A stretch of 57,581 bases of DNA from Microcaldota archaeon. GTDB taxonomy: Archaea; Micrarchaeota; Micrarchaeia; Anstonellales; Bilamarchaeaceae. The notes beneath the pieces are model-generated. The model was not told the DNA's origin, did not search any database, and worked only from the letters and a program-made list of their open reading frames with translations. The stretch spans positions 1 to 57,581 of the forward strand of contig JAHJDH010000031.1 in the NCBI GenBank assembly GCA_018812625.1. Direction: 5' to 3'. The position numbers were made by a program, and so were the translations under genes. Within the stretch, counting starts at the first letter, position 1. Each line of letters starts with the position of its first letter. Positions 49,939 to 57,581 of this stretch are shown piece by piece.

Positions 49939-50199
49939 TTATTTTCCCTTGAATGCAATTCCAGTCACACTCAGGAAAATCAGGACAAGCAGTCCAGGAA
50001 TTCCTCCAACTAGCAAAATAATTATACTCCAGATGTTTATTGCAATCTTTATTCCAAGCCATCCGATAATCTTGAGCGCAACCAACGCCACAACTGTATT
50101 GATAAGAAGGGGTATCGGGCCCCATGCATTCCAAATAATTGCGAATAAAACAAATGCAAAAAACAGCAGAATCAAATTAAGAACGCTTTTGGAAACCAT
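49939..50199 (-). CDS. BofA-family membrane protein
   Basis: The protein has 86 residues from ATG 50199. Three hydrophobic stretches contain the family pattern IPLLINTVVALVALKIIGWLGIKIAINI and a Gly-Ile-Pro-Gly turn (GGIPGLLVLIFLSVTG). BofA proteins control intramembrane proteolysis of sigma factors in bacteria; archaea contain related proteins of unknown role. It is convergent with the HTH-membrane regulator, which invites the idea of membrane-controlled regulation, but that is speculation. Confidence 0.8.
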   Translation of the reverse strand: MVSKSVLNLILLFFAFVLFAIIWNAWGPIPLLINTVVALVALKIIGWLGIKIAINIWSIIILLVGGIPGLLVLIFLSVTGIAFKGK

Positions 50200-50248
50200 G
50201 AGCAAAAAAGCACAATAATATTTATATCATTAATGTGAATCTAGTCTT

Positions 50249-51133
50249 ATGTTCGGTGTAAAGGTCATCTCGCCAGAAATTCTTGGTATAAAGCAGTGGA
50301 TAAATTCCAAACCACTTAAGATTAAAGATCTAAAAGACAAGGTAGTACTCATTGAATTCTGGTCATACAACTGCATGAATTGCAGAAGAACTATTCCTTA
50401 CATGAAAAAATGGCATTCTAAATATTCCAAAAAGGGACTGGTTATCATAGGAGTTCATTCCCCGGAGTTTGAATTTGAAAAAGATCCTAAGAATGTCAAA
50501 AATGCAGTAAAGGATCTTGGAATAAAATACCCAGTTGCAGTAGATAGCAAACTAGAAACATGGAATAACTTTGAAAACAGGGTTTATCCTGCAAAATTTC
50601 TGATTGAAGAGGGATATGTAACCTATGTTCTCTTTGGTGAGGGGGATTATGAGAAAACAGAAAGGATAATCCAAGAAGCTCTTGGTGTAAAGGGTAAAGT
50701 AGAAAAGGAACAATATCTCAGTTATATGTTTGATCAAAGCCCGATAACTTATACGGGATTTGCAAAAAATACTGGACTTGGCTCTGGTCTTACAGTAAAG
50801 GAAAAAACAAGTTACTATGTTGATCCTGGAGAACATATACTAAATACGGTTTATCCTGATGGGCAGTGGGAACAGAAAAGCGACTGTCTTGAATTAAAGA
50901 AAGGGCCTGGAAAATTATCATATAAGTTTATTGCAAATGAGGTAAACCTTATTGTCGAGCCTCTTGGAAAATCAGTCACTGCAGATGTTTATGTTGATTA
51001 TAAAAAGAAAAAATCAATTACTATAGGCTCTGCTGGGATCTGCTCGTTTTTCAAAGACAAACATTTCAAAGAAAGAGAAATTTCAATTATTTTCAAGGGC
51101 AAGATAAAGGTTTTTGCATTTACCTTTGGCTAA
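50249..51133 (+). CDS. Thioredoxin-like protein of the DipZ type
   Basis: The 294-residue protein has an N-terminal thioredoxin fold (FWSYNCMNCRRTIPYMKKW, with the CMNC redox pair) through about residue 145. A C-terminal beta-rich domain follows: YVDPGEHILNTVYPDGQWEQ and LIVEPLGKSVTADVYVD. This second domain is characteristic of DipZ proteins. There is no membrane DsbD part and no signal peptide, so it may act in the cytosol. It would carry out disulfide exchange. It overlaps the convergent CDP-alcohol gene by 14 bases. Confidence 0.85.
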   Translation: MFGVKVISPEILGIKQWINSKPLKIKDLKDKVVLIEFWSYNCMNCRRTIPYMKKWHSKYSKKGLVIIGVHSPEFEFEKDPKNVKNAVKDLGIKYPVAVDSKLETWNNFENRVYPAKFLIEEGYVTYVLFGEGDYEKTERIIQEALGVKGKVEKEQYLSYMFDQSPITYTGFAKNTGLGSGLTVKEKTSYYVDPGEHILNTVYPDGQWEQKSDCLELKKGPGKLSYKFIANEVNLIVEPLGKSVTADVYVDYKKKKSITIGSAGICSFFKDKHFKEREISIIFKGKIKVFAFTFG

Positions 51134-51731
51134 TTTGTAAAAGTCTTTGGAAAATTGTGACTGCTGACAAAACAGATGCAATTATCAAAGAATAAACAAA
51201 GAAATCCATAGAGAATACAATACCTGCAAAAAGCCCTAGAATTAGTATAAGCAGCCTCTCGCTCCTCTCGCAAAGTCCTCCAAGTGCTAGTGCTTTGGAC
51301 TTTTCAATAACCTCTTTATGGTCAGCATACGCACGAACAAATGAAGGCATGCACGTTCCAAGAAATATTACAGAAGCAAGCCAAATTTTTGCATCAATAA
51401 ATATTTCAGGAAGTGTGTAGAACATGAAGGAAAACAAAAATATTGCTTCGACGAACCTATCTGCAACTCCATCAATAAAACCACCAAGTTTGCTCACCTG
51501 ATTTCTTGCTCTTGCAACAGCTCCATCTACCAGATCAAGCAATCCAGCTAGTGCAAATAAGAAAAGTCCAAGGAACAATTCTCCAAAAGAAATCATTATT
51601 CCTGCTGCGAGTGCAACCAAAAGTGAAAGGATAGTCCAGTGATTAGGACTAAGTGGAATAATAGCAAAAGTTTTGCCAATAGAGCTTTGGATATTTCTAA
51701 GTGAGCTTTCCTGTTTGAGCATAATGATCAT
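51120..51731 (-). CDS. CDP-alcohol phosphatidyltransferase family protein
   Basis: The 203-residue membrane protein has the family motif complete: DG-x2-AR-x8-G-x3-D-x3-D (DGAVARARNQ to GFIDGVADRF) near residues 66-92. About five hydrophobic segments follow. Such enzymes join an alcohol to a CDP-activated lipid; archaeal versions make archaetidylinositol phosphate or related polar heads. The head group cannot be chosen. ATG 51722 is an alternative start. Confidence 0.92.
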   Translation of the reverse strand: MIIMLKQESSLRNIQSSIGKTFAIIPLSPNHWTILSLLVALAAGIMISFGELFLGLFLFALAGLLDLVDGAVARARNQVSKLGGFIDGVADRFVEAIFLFSFMFYTLPEIFIDAKIWLASVIFLGTCMPSFVRAYADHKEVIEKSKALALGGLCERSERLLILILGLFAGIVFSMDFFVYSLIIASVLSAVTIFQRLLQISQR

Positions 51732-51744
51732 ATGAAGATAAACT

Positions 51745-52377
51745 TCATAAATTAATCTTCTTGAACTCTAAATAAGAAATGACGACTGTAATTAGCGCTG
51801 CCAAAATAATTGGAACAAGAATCAGGATAAGAAGAAAGTCCGGAAAAATTGATGCGAAGATGGCTAGGATCCCAGCAATAAAAAATAATTTTGATGCAAT
51901 AGCATGCGTTTTTTCCCAAACAACATCACTAGACAGTGTCCATGGAGTCCGAATTCCGATAAACCAGTTTCTTTTTGTTTTTGGAAGCAAATAACCAATG
52001 TAAAAGAAAAGCATTCCGATAGCTATTGGGATGGTAAGATTAGGGCTGATTTGAATTCCAATATTCCAAAGAAGGACTTGCAGATGAATCAGAAAAAAGA
52101 ATGCCAGGATAATTACAACAAAAATCTCATAATCTCTCTTGAATTTTAGTATATTTTTTGATGGGTCTATAGATGGCAGATAATACATGAGAACAGCAAC
52201 GATAACCATAATCAAAGGAAGCAGGATAGCTCCCCAAAACTTTGGCAAGTAGCCATTAACCTGACCGTTTTCACCCCAATGACTTGCCAGATCCTCTGGC
52301 AAACTAGGATAGATGATTATGCTAGAAAAAACAGAAAGAAGAATCAAAAATAGTTGCAATTTTTGCATAGAGACCAT
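51745..52377 (-). CDS. SdpI/DUF1648 membrane protein
   Basis: The 210-residue protein has six hydrophobic segments. The DUF1648 N-terminal signature is IIYPSLPEDLASHWGENGQVNGY. The SdpI-like loop NWFIGIRTPWTLSSDVVWEKTH follows. SdpI proteins in bacteria give immunity to a self-produced toxin and signal to a regulator; in archaea the role is unknown. Its ATG overlaps the glutaredoxin stop by two bases, so the two genes are coupled. Confidence 0.9.
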   Translation of the reverse strand: MVSMQKLQLFLILLSVFSSIIIYPSLPEDLASHWGENGQVNGYLPKFWGAILLPLIMVIVAVLMYYLPSIDPSKNILKFKRDYEIFVVIILAFFFLIHLQVLLWNIGIQISPNLTIPIAIGMLFFYIGYLLPKTKRNWFIGIRTPWTLSSDVVWEKTHAIASKLFFIAGILAIFASIFPDFLLILILVPIILAALITVVISYLEFKKINL

Positions 52378-52610
52378 TATTCAAGCTTAAGAAGTTCCTT
52401 TAATTTTGGAACATTGAATCCAACGACTATTTCTCCATCAATATCTGTTACTGGGATTCCACCCTGCTTACTTTTATCCATACTTTCTTTTGCATAGTCT
52501 GAATTTTCAACATCCCTCTCCTCATACTCGACATTATTTTCTTTTAAAAAATCCTTTACTTTGGTGCAGAAATGACACCACTCAGCACTATATACAATTA
52601 CTTTTGCCAT
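52377..52610 (-). CDS. Glutaredoxin-like protein
   Basis: The 77-residue thioredoxin fold has the redox site CHFC at residues 12-15 (YSAEWCHFCTKVKDFL), and the conserved IPVTDIDGEIVVGFN near the end. It is NrdH-like in size. Such proteins reduce disulfides, including those of ribonucleotide reductase. The nrdJ of this window lacks the usual cysteine tail, so a link is only a suggestion. It is the first gene of a two-gene operon with the SdpI-like gene. Confidence 0.9.
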   Translation of the reverse strand: MAKVIVYSAEWCHFCTKVKDFLKENNVEYEERDVENSDYAKESMDKSKQGGIPVTDIDGEIVVGFNVPKLKELLKLE

Positions 52611-52688
52611 ACCAACAAATGCTATAATGAAATATATAAATTTTCAGTTGGGCGTGGGATTTAAAAAGTTGAAGGCGAATTCCCACAT

Positions 52689-53990
52689 ATGGCGATAGAG
52701 GCTGAGGGGATAGAGTTCCTCATCATAGGCATCACAATTGTAATGGGATTTTTGGCAAATCGAATATTTGACAAAACACAAGTGTCCCAGGTTATTTTAC
52801 TCATGCTATTTGGTTTTCTTTTAGGGCAAGTATTTGGACTGCTTGATGTTTCCTCTGAATCAGTCATTGTATCTATTTTGCCATTTATTGCATCTATTGC
52901 CCTTATTTTCCTTTTGTTTGATGGTGGTATTGAGTTTGATATTTTCAACCTTGCAAAAACCATTCCAAAAAGCATGCTATTTACGCTGCTTGTTTTTGCC
53001 CTTGGTATGATTTTCATAGGAGGCTTTACAGTTATCGCACTTGGATGGGAGATTCTGCATGGCCTTTTGCTTGGTGCAGTAGTTGGCGGTTCAAGCGGTG
53101 CAGTGGTTATTGCCCTTGTTGAGCGAAGCCATATCAAAAAAGAAACCAAATCCCTGCTTACTGTTGAATCAACATTGACAGATGCACTGGTAATTATCAC
53201 AGCAGTTGTCTTGATTGGTCTTATTACAGCAGGTACAGTACCTTCTGTTGGTTCACTTGTTGGATTATTTTTATCTTCATTTACAATTGCAATAACTCTT
53301 GGAATAATTGCCGCTTTCATTTGGATATTCTTGATGAACAGATTCGAAATGCATCTTTATTCGTACATGCTTATGCTTGCTCTTCTCTTTGGATTGTTTT
53401 CACTTACAGAAATGGTCCATGCAAGCGGAGGAATTGCTGTATTTGTCTTTGGTGTTATTCTTGGAAATGCAAAAAAACTTGGAAAGATAGCAAAAATTGA
53501 GTGGGTGAATCCAGTAAGCAGAACCTCGAGGCTTTTCCAGGAAGAAGTAACTTTCTTCGTTAGAACCTTCTTCTTTGTGTATGTGGGGCTTTTGCTCTCA
53601 TTAAACTATTTCAGCCCAATTGTTTTAGGAGTTTCAATTGCAATTGTCGCCCTTGTTGTCCTTGGAAGATTTTTAATCCAGAAATTAATCTTGCCTGATA
53701 TTCCACGCAAGGACCAGGGAATTGTAGTTACCATGATGCCAAGAGGACTTGCTGCTGCAGTTGTTGCAACTCTTCCTCTTACTGCAGGGATTATGATACC
53801 GCTCTTCCAGGAGTTTGTTTTCACAACAATACTGCTTACCAACATAGCAGCCACAGTTGGTGTATTTACATTTGGCAGAAAGGATGATAATGGGGAGAAG
53901 GAAGAGCCAAAAAAGGAAAATGGCAAAAAAGACAATGGCCAGGCTAAGAATAATAAAGAAAATCATAAGAAGAAAAAGGCCAGTGCATAA
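52689..53990 (+). CDS. CPA1-type Na+/H+ antiporter
   Basis: The 433-residue membrane protein has about twelve hydrophobic segments. The family segments LLGAVVGGSSGAVVIALVE and LLTVESTLTDALVII hold the residues (Ser-Ser and Glu-Ser-x3-Asp) of CPA1 antiporters. It exchanges sodium or potassium for protons across the cell membrane. A C-terminal tail of about 30 Lys/Glu/Asn residues follows the last helix. It is the only transporter recognised in the window. Confidence 0.92.
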   Translation: MAIEAEGIEFLIIGITIVMGFLANRIFDKTQVSQVILLMLFGFLLGQVFGLLDVSSESVIVSILPFIASIALIFLLFDGGIEFDIFNLAKTIPKSMLFTLLVFALGMIFIGGFTVIALGWEILHGLLLGAVVGGSSGAVVIALVERSHIKKETKSLLTVESTLTDALVIITAVVLIGLITAGTVPSVGSLVGLFLSSFTIAITLGIIAAFIWIFLMNRFEMHLYSYMLMLALLFGLFSLTEMVHASGGIAVFVFGVILGNAKKLGKIAKIEWVNPVSRTSRLFQEEVTFFVRTFFFVYVGLLLSLNYFSPIVLGVSIAIVALVVLGRFLIQKLILPDIPRKDQGIVVTMMPRGLAAAVVATLPLTAGIMIPLFQEFVFTTILLTNIAATVGVFTFGRKDDNGEKEEPKKENGKKDNGQAKNNKENHKKKKASA

Positions 53991-54100
53991 TTTTTTTACC
54001 CCATAATTTTATTTTTCATATCAAGAGGCTAATTATTGTTTTTATCCCAACAAAGAGCATATTTAAATACATGATTGTTCATATATTATAACCGATAGTT

Positions 54101-54928
54101 ATGTATGATTATGAATCACAGCCAGAATGGGCACGAAAGCTTCAAACAGAATATAGATTTACAGGATCTAATTTGGAAGCTGGAGAGCAGATGATCCGGG
54201 AACGCATGGAAGAAGCCGTTCAAAAGCCCATGGAAGAGGCTACAGAAGAAATTCGTCATATATTGAATATGGCAGTACTCAGTGATCCTGCAATTATTAT
54301 TGCTATGGAAATTGCAGCTCAAAAGAACATTTACGAAGTTGATGCTGCTCTTGGTGATATTTATCCATCTGAGAAAGTTCTGGCAAAGGGTATTGAACTT
54401 CTGGGACAACATGGAATGTTGTTTGCCATAATACATCATGCTCATGAGCACATAGTTGAAAAAGAACCTGGAAAAGAACCAAGGTCGATGAGAAAGATCA
54501 AAAGATTCCCATCAGGATTTGACAATAATGATAGAGGAATAGTTGCAGAACAGGCAGAAAAATCAATTCTTGAAGCAGTTGACACCCTCTCAGGCGGAAA
54601 ACCAATGCCCGGTGGCATTACCTTAGTAGATTCGCCACAGATTAGTGAGTTTCTTTTTGTGAGTAAGAGCTTCCTAAGTGACAGGTTAAAAATCGAGATA
54701 ATTGAAGTGCTTGCCAAAAATGAATGTTTTGACCCTATTGCCGGTATTGAAGCAAATGTTTGGGAAAGTAAAACAGCAAGAGAAGTAGCAAGAAAAACGC
54801 TAATGGCACTACAAGTCCCAACTGACACATTAGATAGCATGCAGGCATTTAGAAGACTAAAGGTTGTAGATGAAAAAACTCTGACAAGACCCAAAGGACC
54901 TTTGAAAAAACCAAAACTAGTTAACTAA
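54101..54928 (+). CDS. Hypothetical helical protein, 275 aa
   Basis: The soluble protein is almost entirely predicted helix (EEAVQKPMEEATEEIRHILNMAVL, HAHEHIVEKEPGKEPRSMRK) with a His-rich stretch (IIHHAHEH) that could bind metal. There is no membrane segment. It precedes ABCE1 by about 57 bases on the same strand, so co-transcription is possible. No family recognised. Confidence 0.6.
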   Translation: MYDYESQPEWARKLQTEYRFTGSNLEAGEQMIRERMEEAVQKPMEEATEEIRHILNMAVLSDPAIIIAMEIAAQKNIYEVDAALGDIYPSEKVLAKGIELLGQHGMLFAIIHHAHEHIVEKEPGKEPRSMRKIKRFPSGFDNNDRGIVAEQAEKSILEAVDTLSGGKPMPGGITLVDSPQISEFLFVSKSFLSDRLKIEIIEVLAKNECFDPIAGIEANVWESKTAREVARKTLMALQVPTDTLDSMQAFRRLKVVDEKTLTRPKGPLKKPKLVN

Positions 54929-54985
54929 AAAAGAAGAGCAACTTCTAAAACTGTTTAAATATTTCTACTTCTATTTATCATTCAT

Positions 54986-56713
54986 ATGCCAACTAGAGTA
55001 GCAGTCATTGATAGGGATTTATGCATCGAAAAAAGGTGCGGATACGCATGCGCAAAGGTGTGCCCACCAAACAGAATGGGAGAAGAATGCATAGTTGTTG
55101 AAGATGATGGAGTATTTCCAGTAATATCAGAAAACCTTTGTATAGGATGTGGATTATGCGTCAAAAAATGCCCAGTAAAATGCATTGCGATCATTAACCT
55201 TGCTAGAGAACTTGAAAATCCAATTTTCCAATATGGAATTAATACCTTCAGAGTTTATGGCCTTCCGCTTCCAGAAAATGGAGCAGTATCCTTAGTTGGA
55301 AAAAACGGAATTGGAAAAACTACTTCAATTAAACTCCTAAGCAGGGCCATTTTGCCAAATTTTGCCATATTAGACAGAAAACTGACAGATGATGAGATAC
55401 TGGAAAAGCTTCCAATTGATACCAGAAGATACTTCAAGTCCAATAATGAAATCAAGGTAAGTTCCAAACCACAAAATATTGATAAGATCAGAAAAGTATT
55501 TGATGGAACAGTTGAAGAGCTTCTTGGAAAAATTAGTTCTGAAGGTGTTGGAAAAATCTCTGAATTATTTAAGATTGAAAAAATCATGAAAAGAAAAATC
55601 TCCCAATTATCTGGTGGAGAGCTGCAAAAAGTTGCAATTGCCACTTCTTACATGAAAGAGGCAGACATCTATTACTTTGACGAAGTTACAAACTACTTGG
55701 ACATTGAAGAAAGACTTAGGGTCGGAGTTATACTTAAAGAACTGTCTGAAAAAAAGAAAGTTTTGATGGCAGAGCATGACTTGACTCTGCTCGATTATGT
55801 CAGTGATTATGTATACCTTTACTATGGAGAAGAAAACGTGTATGGGGTTGTTTCTGGAATAAAAAATACAAGAGCAGGAATTAATGAATACATTGCAGGT
55901 TATCTGAAAGATGAAAATGTGCGTTTCAGAACATACGAAATCACATTCAGCAAGCACAGTGAAGGAGAGCTGAAAACTAAACCTATTTTGAGCTATGAGG
56001 CAATGAAAAAAGACTTTGGAGGGTTTGTATTCACAAGTGAAGCTGGAGATATAAGAAAGGGAGAAATCCTTGGGATTGTTGGTAAAAATGCACTTGGAAA
56101 ATCAACTTTTGTAAAGATACTTGCGGGTGAAGAAAGTGCAGATCAAGGAGATAAAATCCCGCTAAAGATATCATATAAGCCACAATATATCAGTGCAGAT
56201 GATAAATCTGTCTTTGAGACTTTATCTCATTGCAAAGGTATTGTATTTGAAGAATGCAAACGAAAACTTAACCTAAGCTCACTTCTGGAAAAGAAATTAA
56301 ACGAACTTTCTGGAGGTCAGTTGCAGAGAGTTGCACTTACAGCGGCGCTGTGCCAGAATGCAGATATCTACCTCTTTGATGAGCCTAGTGCTTTTCTGGA
56401 TATTGAGCAGAGATTTGAATTTGCATCCCTACTTCGAAAAGTAATTAGTGAAAGCGGGAAAAGTGCTTTTGTAGTAGACCATGATATTGTATTTATTGAT
56501 GCAATTGCAAATAGGTTGCTTGTTTTTGATGGAGAGAGTTCTGTTAATGGACATTCATCTGTCCCTCTAGATAAAAAGGCAGGAATGAACAGCTTCCTGA
56601 AAGTCGCTGGAATAACCATGAGAAGAGATAAAGACAGTGCCAGACCAAGAATCAATAAGCCAGGCAGCCAGCTCGACACATTGCAAAGAGAATCCGGAGA
56701 ATATTATGGATGA
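54986..56713 (+). CDS. ABCE1/Rli1 ribosome recycling factor
   Basis: The 575-residue protein has an N-terminal iron-sulfur domain (CGYACAKVCPP and CIGCGLCVKKCPVKC) and two ABC ATPase modules. Walker A motifs are GKNGIGKTT and GKNALGKST, signatures LSGGELQKVAI and LSGGQLQRVAL, and Walker B regions DEVTNYLD and DEPSAFLD. It splits the ribosome after termination. The order and length (about 580-600) match the family. It is followed by the aminotransferase gene. Confidence 0.98.
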   Translation: MPTRVAVIDRDLCIEKRCGYACAKVCPPNRMGEECIVVEDDGVFPVISENLCIGCGLCVKKCPVKCIAIINLARELENPIFQYGINTFRVYGLPLPENGAVSLVGKNGIGKTTSIKLLSRAILPNFAILDRKLTDDEILEKLPIDTRRYFKSNNEIKVSSKPQNIDKIRKVFDGTVEELLGKISSEGVGKISELFKIEKIMKRKISQLSGGELQKVAIATSYMKEADIYYFDEVTNYLDIEERLRVGVILKELSEKKKVLMAEHDLTLLDYVSDYVYLYYGEENVYGVVSGIKNTRAGINEYIAGYLKDENVRFRTYEITFSKHSEGELKTKPILSYEAMKKDFGGFVFTSEAGDIRKGEILGIVGKNALGKSTFVKILAGEESADQGDKIPLKISYKPQYISADDKSVFETLSHCKGIVFEECKRKLNLSSLLEKKLNELSGGQLQRVALTAALCQNADIYLFDEPSAFLDIEQRFEFASLLRKVISESGKSAFVVDHDIVFIDAIANRLLVFDGESSVNGHSSVPLDKKAGMNSFLKVAGITMRRDKDSARPRINKPGSQLDTLQRESGEYYG

Positions 56714-56753
56714 GCTCACAAACATTAAAAAAAGATAAGAGCTTACCTTGAGC

Positions 56754-57581
56754 ATGGCAAAAACATTAAAAAAAATCTGGATGGATGGCAAGTTTGTTGA
56801 TTGGAAGAATGCCAATATCCATATTATGACTCATGCTCTTCATTATGGAACTGCTATTTTTGAGGGTATGAGATGTTATGAAACTGCTAATGGCCCTGCT
56901 GTTTTTCGAATGGGAGACCACTACGAAAGACTGCACCATGGAATGAAAACATATGAATTCAAAATCAAATACAGTGTAGACCAACTTCGCAAGATAACAA
57001 AAGAACTGATTATAAAAAACAAGGTCAAAAGCTGCTACATAAGACCAATATCCTATATTGGGCATACTAATATTGGAATTGGGCTTGTTAATGCTTCTTA
57101 CAACCTTGCGATTGTACCAATACCCTTTGGAAAGTATTTTGGAAACAAATTCGAAAATGGAATAACATGCAAGATTTCAAGCTGGAAACGAATCAGTGCA
57201 GACATCATGTCCCCGCATGTAAAGGCCAGCGCAAATTACCTCAATTCAGTTCTTGCAAAAAAAGAAGCAATGAGCTCTGGCTTTGATGAGGCTATTATGC
57301 TCACTGAAAATGGAAGAGTTTCAGATGGATCTGGCGAAAATATATTCATTGTTGATAATGGAGAGCTGATCACGCCTCCACTTCATGATGGAGTTCTAAA
57401 AGGAATAACAAGGCAGAGCATTATTGAAATTGCAGAAGAAATGAGCATTCCAGTAAAGGAAAGATCAATTCTGAGGGATGAAGTTTATACTGCAGATGAG
57501 GTGTTTTTGACTGGAACAGCAGCAGAAGTAACTCCAGTAATAAACATCGACAGAAGACAAGTAGGCAAAGGCCCAGGTCCA
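56754..57581 (+). CDS. ilvE: Branched-chain amino acid aminotransferase (partial)
   Basis: The first 276 codons are in the window; no stop is reached. The class IV PLP enzyme is identified by the start KTLKKIWMDGKFVDW, HYGTAIFEGMRCYET, the catalytic Lys region SPHVKASANYLNSVLAK and the substrate loop EAIMLTENGRVSDGSGENIF. It interconverts leucine, isoleucine and valine with their 2-oxo acids using glutamate, complementing GDH. ATG 56754 follows the ABCE1 stop by about 40 bases. Confidence 0.94.
   Translation, partial: MAKTLKKIWMDGKFVDWKNANIHIMTHALHYGTAIFEGMRCYETANGPAVFRMGDHYERLHHGMKTYEFKIKYSVDQLRKITKELIIKNKVKSCYIRPISYIGHTNIGIGLVNASYNLAIVPIPFGKYFGNKFENGITCKISSWKRISADIMSPHVKASANYLNSVLAKKEAMSSGFDEAIMLTENGRVSDGSGENIFIVDNGELITPPLHDGVLKGITRQSIIEIAEEMSIPVKERSILRDEVYTADEVFLTGTAAEVTPVINIDRRQVGKGPGP

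Overview
The window is a low-GC archaeal chromosome segment. A complete archaeal 16S rRNA gene lies on the minus strand at about 45.8-47.3 kb, with the archaeal 5' end and a 3' end in CCTCC. Diagnostic archaeal genes surround it: deoxyhypusine synthase, diphthine synthase, the bifunctional FBP aldolase/phosphatase, archaeal-type GluRS, ABCE1 and B12-type ribonucleotide reductase. The 16S gene stands alone, with no 23S or tRNA beside it. Together with AT-rich short promoters and many small orphan proteins, this suggests a DPANN-like lineage (for example Woesearchaeota or Diapherotrites). That placement is inference; the 16S sequence would settle it. I recognised no tRNA gene and no CRISPR array.

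Layout. 0-9.6 kb: the 3' end of metK, a lipoprotein, glutamate dehydrogenase between two near-identical cold-shock genes, methyltransferases and HEAT-like proteins. 9.6-17.5 kb: small membrane proteins, two zinc ribbons, a DUF2178/XRE regulator pair with its own operator, TspO, a VOC protein, a T4-endonuclease-V-type UV repair glycosylase, a Cys-rich surface protein and an HNH protein. 17.5-28 kb is an accessory region: a GNAT toxin-antitoxin-like pair, a SIR2-like protein, a Fic protein with palindromic operators, relics and short repeats, and at 26-28 kb a secreted protein that looks like a beta-barrel plus transglutaminase-like domain. Many genes in this stretch end in a shared near-palindromic motif. 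28-42 kb: a mostly minus-strand housekeeping block (DHS, HIT, NSUN rRNA/tRNA methyltransferase with a separate PUA-like protein, dinB, dphB, FBPA/P, nrdJ, gltX). 42-45.6 kb: a leader RNA candidate, an AT-hook/HTH protein, an alpha-solenoid protein, a cytosolic histidine kinase and a MarR-like regulator. 45.8-47.3 kb: 16S rRNA. 47.5-57.6 kb: a nucleotidyltransferase-like protein, a membrane-anchored HTH regulator next to a truncated copy of itself, BofA-like, DipZ-like, CDP-alcohol transferase, SdpI-like, glutaredoxin, Na+/H+ antiporter, ABCE1 and a branched-chain aminotransferase cut by the window end.

How the genes fit together. Nitrogen and amino-acid metabolism is represented by GDH, the aminotransferase and MetK, sugar metabolism by FBPA/P, and translation quality by the EF-2 (diphthamide) and aIF5A (hypusine) modification enzymes, GluRS and ABCE1. 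DNA precursor synthesis and repair are represented by NrdJ, DinB and the UV glycosylase. The most unusual candidate system is the predicted secreted barrel/transglutaminase-like protein (26058-27980). Its extreme C-terminus recurs, at both protein and DNA level, near the N-terminus of a separate soluble protein at 9037-9567. I know of no described archaeal system of this kind.
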